Part shown: one piece after another, positions 10,038 to 18,043 of the stretch
Layout: each line of letters opens with the position of its first letter
Position numbering within the stretch: position 1 is the stretch's first letter
NCBI GenBank assembly: GCA_000320545.1
Contig: ADNK01002596.1
Span: 1-22,500, forward strand
Source: Bigelowiella natans CCMP2755
Lineage: Eukaryota; Cercozoa; Chlorarachniophyceae
Direction: 5' to 3'
Length of the DNA stretch: 22,500 nt
Notes under the pieces: generated by a model
Seen by the model: the letters and a program-made list of their open reading frames with translations, nothing else
Database searches by the model: none
Told to the model about the DNA's origin: nothing
Translations under genes and position numbers: made by a program

Positions 10038-10489
10038 GTGTTTTCATCATCAGGTGGTCACTGTAAATCAAGTATTTCATATGATGCTTCACTTTCGAGA
10101 GGTGATGGTGACGATGATGATGATAATGATGATGATGAGAAGTTCATAGTGCTAACAGGAAGACAGTAGCAGCAACAGGGGTTGTAGTACTAGTAGTAGT
10201 GTAGCAGTCCTGCTAGTGAGCTTATAAACTTAGGGGACTACACACTATTTGCGCAGGTTCAAGATTGGGAAAAGGCCTTTCTAGCAGTCATGCCGCAGAG
10301 GAAAGGTAATACCAGCATTTGAGGTTTTTCTTGGCCCTCTTTTGACACGAAATTATCACATATCTACGATGGACAGGCTATAAGGCAAGGGGAAGTAAGC
10401 GTTCTAGGAAAGACGACAGAACCATGCCAACATCTACTTCTGCAGATGCTACTGCTGCTGCTACATCTGGTCCAGCTACAAGCATCTAA
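7221..10489 (+). CDS. tRNA (guanine-N1) methyltransferase, TRM10 family
   Basis: Fourteen plus-strand exons join in phase into 259 residues: 7221-7324, 8034-8087, 8256-8304, 8415-8452, 8583-8637, 8730-8783, 9026-9055, 9188-9246, 9396-9428, 9675-9714, 9835-9888, 10054-10101, 10257-10305, 10377-10489 (TAA). TRM10 enzymes are SPOUT-fold methyltransferases that use S-adenosylmethionine to methylate N1 of a purine, usually G9 of tRNA. Conserved blocks appear in order: ACVIDMSFDHLM (about 47-58), QIRHAYGYNKRA (69-80), KMYLTSL (85-91), AVYLTADSETVLETLDD (129-145), YIIGGLVDKNRYKGL (149-163, including the Asp equivalent to the proposed general base of yeast Trm10), ARLPIGKYL (176-184), VVTVNQVFHMMLHF (191-204), DWEKAF (209-214). 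The C terminus is basic then Ser/Ala/Thr-rich. The N terminus is shorter than in many homologues. An in-frame TAG at 7212-7214 lies just before the ATG; Met5 (7233) is an alternative start. Exon 1 is the least certain part. Every other junction is supported by family alignment. Confidence 0.92.
7776..7950 (+). repeat. Possible tRNA-derived SINE-like segment in TRM10 intron 1
   Basis: A GC-rich island stands out from the AT-rich intron. It begins with TTAGCTCGGTCGG (7781-7793), which matches the tRNA A box of RNA polymerase III promoters. It is followed by GAGCGCCCTCTGGGAGGG, which resembles a tRNA anticodon arm. A B box (GGTTCGANNCC) is not clearly present, although GACGGGCTAGGGG falls near the expected place. 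The island ends at a poly-C run (7941-7949). A diverged SINE or tRNA pseudogene fits, and a chance GC-rich stretch cannot be excluded. Confidence 0.3.
8980..9011. repeat. (GT)n microsatellite before TRM10 exon 7
   Basis: About 16 GT units. It ends 14 nt before the CATTACG exon start at 9026. The short sequence between them, TACAAATCTTTGCAG, supplies the acceptor. Confidence 0.9.
9145..9170. repeat. (ATC)n microsatellite
   Basis: An ATC/ATT trinucleotide run in TRM10 intron 7, just upstream of the acceptor of exon 9188-9246. Confidence 0.8.
9617..9653. repeat. (CT)n microsatellite before TRM10 exon 10
   Basis: About 18 CT units in the sense direction, just upstream of the acceptor CTTAAG of exon 9675-9714. 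It can serve directly as a pyrimidine tract. Confidence 0.9.
9961..10034. repeat. (CTTT)n and (CTA)n microsatellites
   Basis: A tetranucleotide CTTT run (about 9961-9980) and a CTA run of about 10 units (10004-10034) lie in TRM10 intron 11, upstream of exon 10054-10101. Confidence 0.85.
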
Positions 10490-10661
10490 TATCTAGCAGT
10501 AACAATGTGGGTTGTCCATTCATCAACAATTGTAATCGATACCAAAATGAATTTCCATCCACATGTGCTAACTCGCTGTCACACAAAATGAATTCTCGCC
10601 TGCGTGCGCTGATGCAAGCGTAGTGCAAGAGCATGTGCAAGAAAATAATAGACACAGTAAT

Positions 10662-10706
<45 letters not shown>

Positions 10707-10837
10707 ATATATCTTATAATAGACACAGTAATAACATATATACATATATTGTATATATGATGTTACATGTCTATGATAAAAAATAGGCTCAATAAGCGCA
10801 ATTTCTAGCCGATCTAGAATAGCGATGCCACATGAAG

Positions 10838-10887
<50 letters not shown>

Positions 10888-11743
10888 TGCATGCATGCGG
10901 GTGCATGTCATGTCTAGATGTGTGTGCATGTGTGCACATTGTGCAACATGAGACGGATGTGATGAACAAATTGAGGTTTTTCAATGGTCATCCCAACTAG
11001 CCAATGTGGTCGCACCTGTGCCAGTGTGCACATGGCAGTGGTGGAGCAGCCACACCCACGTTCACGTGCACAACATGCATTGTTGCATGCATGCACGTGG
11101 ACGGATGAAGGAAATGATTGCCTTTTTTCTGTGCTCAATGGTCATTCCAATGCCTAAATGCGGCTATGCGAAGCGGCGGCTACATGCAAACATGCAGCGG
11201 TATGATTGCGCACACTTTGCCTCTGCAATGTGTGCACGCTGGATGTTGTGCGCTCGCATGTCATGATGCATGAGACGGACAGTTGGAGACGGGTGCAATG
11301 CCTTCCAGAGGGCCCAGAGGGGAACGACGACAGCCTAATGCCGAAATAATAATTTCAAAAAAAATATTATTAAAATAATTAATGTTGCATTGAATACGAT
11401 GCAAGCGAAAAGTGCTCGCACAAACACCTCTTTATGTTCTGGGGAACCCATAAATGCTTTGTCGCAGCATATTTCCCCCCTACATTTTGGATAATAAACT
11501 TACCTTCCTGTCTACGCAACAACCACCAAAATTAGTCCGCTGGTGAGCTTCGCATCAGAGAGAGGGAGGGTGAGCACACGCGGCTGCTGATGGACTCGTG
11601 ACTGCAAATTTATAAAATAATAACTGGCAACGAAAGAAATAGTCCCAACTCATTACGACGGAGGGGCAGTGGAAGGCAACTGAGCAGTGGTGAAGACTCC
11701 GACAAATTTTTCTTCCACCGGTTGGACAATACTCGGAATTGAG
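10490..11743. other. Intergenic stretch with AT array, CT array and TGCA-rich patch
   Basis: No gene that I can support between the TRM10 stop and the ArfGAP start. A 25-30 nt motif (AATAGACACAGTAATAACAT) occurs twice, at about 10648 and 10719, on either side of an (AT)n array. A (CT)n array spans 10839-10885. From about 10890 to 11290 the sequence is dense in TGCATG, TGTGCA and CACA words. A short AT-rich stretch follows at 11344-11385. The remainder (11400-11743) shows nothing recognisable, but it should hold the ArfGAP promoter and 5' leader. Confidence 0.6.
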
Positions 11744-12884
11744 ATGAATCCAAAACGATGGATAGATGGTCAAGCAATAGCACTACACAAAGGCACTTCA
11801 AGCAAACTTAAAATACTTCTGAAAATGATACGGGTCGGAGAAACTACACGAATCACACAATTTGATAGCATAAGATAGATGGGTCACCTGTAGGAAAACA
11901 AATAAATCGTTGCTCTGACTCTCAAATTTAGGATGAGGAAGTTAACAAGATCTGCTGCGATTGCGAGTAAATATGTTGGTCCTCTTCTTCTTATGTATGG
12001 TCCGTAACATGAATCTGTCACACTTTCTGCAGTGCCAAAGGACCCCACGATTGGACCTCGGTTACACATGGGACATTTATCTGCTCTGACTGTGCGTACA
12101 TACACCGCACTTTGGGGATTGAATACAGTCACATCTTGTCGGTATCAGTAGACATCTGGTCTGAAGCACAGGTTTGTAAGAAATTTTGATTCACCATGCA
12201 TGTGTTGGTGTCCAGTACGAACTCTTTGCACTTTCTCAAAGGTCTATCGGATGAGACTTGGAGGAAATCGTAAATTTAAGGTTTACAAACATCGCACTTC
12301 TTTAGCTTTTACTTGGACCTGCTGAATGTGACTGATCTTCCACTTGCTCCTCCTACATTTCAGGACTTTCTTGGATCTACTTTCGTATCTTCATATGGAG
12401 ACAGCGCGATTCGTCGCAAGTATAAAAATTGTAAGAAGGTTCGAAAATATCGTCGCATACTCGATGAAATTTGTGAGAGAGTTGGACTAGGAAATGAAAA
12501 GGTCGGTTGGAATCTACATGCAAAGCCGAAGGGGGGCAGCAGAAAGGATGATGATTCAGAAAGGAAATTGATAGAAACGAGTATCGTAATTAAAGATGTG
12601 ACAACTGGTAAGCTACGTACGGCTTGGGACCTAAACGGAAGAGTGGATACATTCGAAGGTCACAAAATGCCTACATAGCATGGCCGATGATAAGGATCAT
12701 CGACATTTCTATCTATTTCTCAGGTCTACAACAACTAAAGAGGAAGCCAGCCTTCACTGCTAAGAATTCTCTTAGGAAATCTTCTTCCGTTCCAGCTTTT
12801 CGCAAGCTTGCAATTCCGCATTCCGAGAGATCTTCTATCGAAAGGACAGTTACTGAACCTGTGGAGCGTGTAACTTGGGTGTAG
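11744..12884 (+). CDS. ArfGAP zinc-finger domain protein
   Basis: Six plus-strand exons join in phase into 252 residues: 11744-11833, 11932-11966, 12033-12171, 12242-12280, 12364-12658, 12724-12884 (TAG). ArfGAP proteins stimulate GTP hydrolysis by Arf GTPases in vesicle traffic at Golgi and endosomal membranes. Residues about 21-136 match the ArfGAP fold in order: KLKILLKMIRDEEVNKICCDC, WTSVTHGTFICSDC, IHRTLGIEYSHILSV with the catalytic Arg finger (about Arg67), VDIWSEAQVYRMRLGGNRKF, DFLGSTFVSSYG, IRRKY and KYRRIL. The zinc ligands are C38, C41, C59 and C62, a CX2CX17CX2C spacing where the family usually has CX2CX16CX2C. Residues about 140-252 form an unrecognised basic, Ser-rich tail with no visible lipid-packing, PH or ankyrin module. 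ATG 11744 is the first in-frame Met of exon 1, but an upstream coding exon is possible because the frame stays open before it. The acceptor CTACATTTCAG before 12364 is strong. Confidence 0.9.
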
Positions 12885-13895
12885 AAAATCTGCACCTTAG
12901 CACCCATCACTAGTTATTGGAGCTAATCTGATTGCATCTTCATTACGATATACATCGATTAAGTGAAAATCAGACAACTTAGACCAACATTTATGGCCCA
13001 TCCAGATAGCTACAGCTGACAAGTACAATGCGATAGCCCACAAAATTCTACACGCGAAAGGGTTCATCCATGTTATGCGACGATGAAAACAGACCGTCAT
13101 GATTACTTGTCATTTCGATCTGCCAGTGTGCAATGCCAGTGACTTTTGTATCAAGACTTCTAGACTACTACTAAATGACAGCACAAAATCTAGACTAGGT
13201 AGAGATTGCTTTGCACACATCGCGGTGTATGTCCAGATGTATCGCATGGCGTAGCACACGCACGCAGGCCTAGAGGCGCATGTGCCTACGTCTCGACACA
13301 CACAATGGACACAGATACATTTACGTAGATGTGTGATAAAGCATGCACATACCTAGATACAATACACACATGCACATAAAACATCACATACATGCGTTGT
13401 ATCCTGCCACACTTGTCCAAACAATGTAAATTTTGGCCACGCGCCTTACACTAGTATGGCCTACTAACACTAGAGCGATGGATGTATACCGATGAATATG
13501 TGCGTCCACTCTAGCCTAGTAGCTAGCTAGTGGATACATCTGACATGTTGTGTGAGCTCGTCACTGTCGTATGCAAATGTGAATCTAACTAGGACAGATT
13601 GCACTACGCACACAATGCGTTATCATCCTGATGAAGAGATGTTCTCTTGTCTAACATCATGCACACTGTACACATGTACACATATATTGCACATTCACAT
13701 TTTCATTTGTTACTAAACTGCAATCTTTCTGCTGGATTGTAGCAAAATCGTTCAGAACTCGCTTAGAATAGGGGTTGCGCAATCATTAAATTTGATAAAT
13801 TGGAACAGTAACCGCATAGCAGCCCGTCATTACCTCCTCTCGACATCCATCTCATCGTCGCCTATTCGATGATGTCGTGATAGTGATTCCTGCAG
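12885..13895. other. Convergent intergenic stretch, TGCA/CTAG-rich patch
   Basis: This lies between the 3' ends of the ArfGAP gene and the minus-strand carboxypeptidase gene. No supported gene. From about 13100 to 13700 it is rich in TGCACA, CACACA, CTAG and GATGTG words, like the other intergenic patches. Poly(A) signals for the two convergent genes should lie here, but no clear AATAAA was found close to either stop codon. Confidence 0.55.
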
Positions 13896-15014
13896 TCATA
13901 CATCAAAAGATGAAGCTACGTGCTTCATCACCATGTCGAGGAGGTTCTCAGGCTGGTCGTGAGGGGCCTGTATGTAGTAGCAACAATAAGCAAGAAAAAA
14001 CTAAAGTTACATGTTCTTACTCTAACACGATGTTACCCTGCATAAATTATGAAAACGACGATAACAGAATGCTGATATTGACAACTTATTTATATAATTC
14101 CTCTCCTTCCTCCTCCTATTCCTCCTGTTTTGGTGTTGCTTTTAGCTGTAGAAAGTAATGTGCGCACCAGATGTCCAGCGTCCTTTACTTTCAGAAATGT
14201 CAACCCTGTTATGCAGGATGTATGATTGTTTGCTTCAACTAGGCATAACCATCATGATAATGTCCTCGTGGTTGTCGTCGCCACTGTGATATTTTATTAT
14301 ATCTTTGCAATCTGCATCACGTCATTACGATAGTTACCTTTGGCAGATCGATATGAGCCTGCTGTGGCGCCTGCAGCGGTTATCCATGTAGTGTTCGCTG
14401 CATTTTTAAAAGCATTCTTTCCAGACCACTCTAAACCACGAGTCCATGCATCATTGCCTATTTGTTTGTCAACCGTCAAATTAGGGATGTGAATGAGTTT
14501 CAATAGTATATTATATGATGTCTCGTATCGTGCCTTCTTCTTGGGTGGTGAGGGCATCATTAATAGCAGCATAAGCATTAGTAATTGTAGCTAGCTGTTA
14601 GTAGCAAATTCGGTCCTCTTTGCCATATTACGAGCAACTTAAGTACAATTAGAAACTACCCCTCCAGTTGCAGATGAAGTCCATCTCACCAACATACACC
14701 AGCACACGCCTCCCGGACTCAAGTAGGGTTGCAATATCATCCTCATAACTCAACATCCAGTCACCGCCGTACCTAGTTGATGATGCTAAAAGTGATGATA
14801 CTGTACTTTTGCTCTCAGATTATAGGGTATAGTGCAAAATACTAATATGAATGGTGATAACAATAACGTGCGATATAATTATCGATCTTACACGAATTCC
14901 ATGTCGACTAGCCTGTTGCAGCTCTCCCAGTGCTTAAAGAAGTATAAGTGAGTGTGTGTTGGGTACATATATTTGAACGATTTTATCTTTCCCCCTTCCC
15001 CCCCCCCCCCCCCC

Positions 15015-15055
<41 letters not shown>

Positions 15056-16631
15056 TTCTCTCTCAATACCCGCTCACTCTCACTCACTCACCTTTTTGAC
15101 TCCAAGCGCCGATTGCACCTCCGGTAGGTTAAGGTACGTTGCTACGTCAGAAAAGTCATAGCATAGTGGGGGATGCTCACACTTTTCACGTACATCGTAC
15201 AGATTCACACCTGTCGTTATCATTATCCATCATTTTGGTGCAAGCAGCTGCTGCTGCTGCACAAGTTACTATCAGATCTGACTTAGTTCCCTTTCTTTCC
15301 GCACGTTTTTATTTGTGCTTCCAAGACTATTTTCTCACTGGCATTCATTCAATTGTTGTTCTTTCTGGTGACGAATGGCATGTCATTAGAGCATAACCGG
15401 TGGATTGAACAGGAAGGAGCTCTCCAAATGCACAGAATGTATATGCGTTCAGGCACGCCTAAGAAGAAGAAGCCAAGAGCAAAGAGGGCTTTATTATCAC
15501 TTCAATCTGGAAATGAAAGATGTGTGTGCATGCATCGTTAATCCCTGTCGATATGATAGATATCAATAGTGTGGTGTAGAAGTCATCATCATCGTTGTCG
15601 CTTTGTTTTACTACCGCCCATTTGATCGTGGCATTTGTCGATCCTCCAGATGCATTGAAGTGGTTGCATCCGTAGGTCAGTGCCTCGCATACCGGAAGAA
15701 CTGCTGCCATAATAGCTGCTTGGCCTTTATCCACAAGGTTATGCTCCTGACATCATTGTCAATCACCAGCAGAAGAAATACCCGGTAACATAGTAAAATA
15801 ATGAGAAATGATGAGACGATGAAGACAACACACAAGCAGCCATCAAGTACCTCAGCATATGGTAGATACTCCCTAAATTGCACTCCTGGAGCTGTGAGTC
15901 CTGTACAGAGTGATAGAGGAGGGCAGAGTTATAGAGGAGGGCAGAGATCTTTAAATACCGCTGCAACAACTCATTTTCCTTCCCACGAGACTGCTATGTA
16001 ATTTGTGACAAACGTGCAACTGTGTGCTACAGCAACAACTGAATAATATCTGAGAGTAGTCGCCAAAATATTATATATTTGAGGTTGTTTTCCTACTACT
16101 TGTAGTGAGTGCTATGTGTTGAGTTATATTTCTCACCATTGCCAATAGCAATTGATTTCAGGTTAACATTCCCCTGATAAAATGCAGTCGTGCATGCACA
16201 CAAGCAGTAGCAGTACCAGCAGCAAAAGCAGCAGCAGAGTTAAGAAACCGTAGCAGCGAGAAGACATAAGAAAAAGCAGTTTGTTCAGCGTAAAGGAGAA
16301 TGTGCAACTAATATAGTTTTAGTTGGAGAGAGAAGAGGATGATGATGAAAGCATTCAATAGTCTGTCATTTCTTATTACCTTTCCAGCATTTACATTCTC
16401 TACAATTTTCGCGGCAGTTGCAGGTACGTAGTGGCCTGAAGTGAATGAATTCCGACGACAGATTACTGCCGTGCACATTTCACTATCATCATCACGATCA
16501 CCATCATCATAATCATCATCATCATCATCATCATAGTTTCCTTGAGCTACTACCTGCGTATGATTCGCCAAATATATGCATGTTTAGGTCCTTATACTTC
16601 GGATACCTAACCATTTAATATGTAGCACGGA

Positions 16632-16666
<35 letters not shown>

Positions 16667-17683
16667 ACTCCAAATACTTTTGCATGGGATCTGATGGAAG
16701 GAGAATGAAATGGTCAATTCGCTAGCTTATCAATAATGATCATCATTATATTTGCCACACCTGTAACTACTTACTTACTACTTTTTCATAAAGCCTATAA
16801 TGAAGTCCCACATGTCATTGGCAACAGCCTTTTCTCCAAAATCAGGAACAACGCCATAGGAGAAACCTGCTCCAGCCGGCTTCCATTTTATGAAAACATT
16901 TCAGGAACTACATCACACAACACTTTAAAACTCTCATAGCTGTATTGAACCTTCTTAATCGATCTGTAAATCATCATCATCCTCATCATCCTTTACATCC
17001 TCTTATCATGCCGTGTTGTATACCATACCTGGTCGATCCACAGGACTGTGGCATTTGAATTCCAACTAAATTTATTGAGTTCCAAGTGAGGCTGCTGCTG
17101 CGATGAACCTGAGATAAGGACAACACGTACAATCAGGATTAGTATGTTTTATGAGCTTGATTTTTATGGGTGTGTGCTGCTGTCCAGCGAGATTTCTCGA
17201 ATAACAATTTTACCAGTAACTTCTGACTTCTGAATGTGGTAGGGACCATTTTCAGCAAAAAGAGCCAGCTGAGATGAGCATCCGGGGCCACCTAACCGGG
17301 ATTATTCCATGTTATTGTAAGATGCAAGTTTATCATTATTCCACTCCGGAAATTTTTTTCACAAAAATGGGGCGAACCTGACATCCAGATAATGAAGGGG
17401 TCATTAGCGGGATCATTACGACTTTCGAAAAACCTGTAGCAGTAGCGAAAGTAGTAGCAACATCTATTATATTAACTAAATAAATTTGAATATTGAAGTA
17501 TGGCACTTCGGAACTAAAGCAGCTCTCTTCGTCCATAAATCTTCACGATTACCAGTAGAAAAGATGCTTACTGCCTGCAGCGACAGAAATATATCCTGCA
17601 TCATTGAAAACGGTCTCTGGTCCAGGAGGAACGGCTGCAACTTGAGTTGAGGCAGCAAGGAAGAGGAGGAGAAAGGGCATCAT
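13896..17683 (-). CDS. Serine carboxypeptidase, peptidase family S10, secretory
   Basis: Seventeen minus-strand exons join in phase into 444 residues: 17553-17683, 17378-17433, 17214-17291, 17029-17108, 16782-16879, 16554-16606, 16380-16435, 16137-16173, 15851-15900, 15615-15746, 15398-15458, 15092-15210, 14892-14932, 14660-14772, 14338-14457, 14168-14205, 13896-13967 (TGA). The enzyme removes C-terminal residues from peptides in an acidic compartment (vacuole, lysosome or outside the cell). Residues 1-18 are a signal peptide (MMPFLLLFLAASTQVAA). The oxyanion-hole motif WMSGGPGCSS is at about 60-69 and WIDQPAGAGFSYG at about 112-124. The nucleophile is Ser of FGESYAGHYVP (about 163), the acid is Asp of GEMDFICNW (about 362), and the base is His of DAGHLAPHDQP (about 420). 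Other family blocks are AIGNGLT, YDVREKCE, CYDF, YLNLPEVQSALGV, SCN and GGDWM. Several N-glycosylation sequons occur (NAT, NAS, NTT). All junctions agree with the S10 alignment. The base motif is more often GHMVPxDQP, so HLAPH is a mild variant. Confidence 0.95.
15000..15053. repeat. Poly-C followed by (CT)n microsatellite
   Basis: About 15 C then about 18 CT units, in carboxypeptidase intron 12. In the transcript sense it reads (GA)n then poly-G, downstream of the donor of exon 15092-15210. Confidence 0.9.
15912..15946. repeat. Short tandem duplication
   Basis: The 16-nt unit ATAGAGGAGGGCAGAG occurs twice with TT between the copies. It lies in carboxypeptidase intron 8, next to the acceptor of exon 15851-15900. 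In transcript sense the pair is pyrimidine-rich. Confidence 0.85.
16502..16535. repeat. (ATC)n microsatellite
   Basis: A run of ATC/CAT trinucleotides in carboxypeptidase intron 6, just after the donor of the exon that encodes the catalytic serine motif (16554-16606). Confidence 0.85.
16632..16664. repeat. (ATG)n microsatellite
   Basis: About 11 ATG units upstream of the acceptor of the exon carrying the catalytic serine. This small exon is therefore flanked on both sides by trinucleotide arrays. Confidence 0.85.
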
Positions 17684-18043
17684 CAATCTTCTGCAAGTAC
17701 ATATAGTCTCAGAGCGCAAAATTTGGCTAAAAGTACATGTTAATCACAAATTTAGGAAAAATAGCCTACATTTTCGTGCTATGTACGACAATGCACCATA
17801 GGGGGGTAAATTACGACATCGACAACGATAAATTCCAGTCGCAACTGATAGAAACTGTGGTGGATCTCTGAACCAACTTCGTGCAATTTCTCATAGACCA
17901 TACGGAACTCCGGAAGGGTGCAACTACAAGCACACGACGAAGTTAAACAAAGAAGCAACAGTTTCACGAAAGAAACAGGAAAGATACATAGTTCGAAGAT
18001 AGGTCGTTAAAGGAGACGGAGAGATTCGGAGGTTGCTTCAAAT
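17684..18043. promoter_or_regulatory. Divergent intergenic region, likely bidirectional promoter
   Basis: 360 bp separate the start codons of the minus-strand carboxypeptidase and the plus-strand CS-domain gene. No open frame or repeat explains it, and no TATA box or known element is convincing. The spacing resembles the 367 bp between the SAM-kelch and TRM10 starts. A shared promoter is inferred from gene orientation only. Confidence 0.45.

Noticed and set aside
12196-12363. A start ATG at 12196 with a 36-nt intron (12270-12305) leading into the 12313 open frame
   Set aside because: Phases agree, but the ArfGAP alignment shows that exon 12242-12280 (VYRMRLGGNRKFK) and the strong acceptor at 12363 are the real structure.
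17553-17572. A donor GTAAGC at 17571 ending carboxypeptidase exon 1 early
   Set aside because: Reading through gives GSKHLFYW, which joins in phase to FFESR as expected for family S10. The early donor leaves no match for that block.
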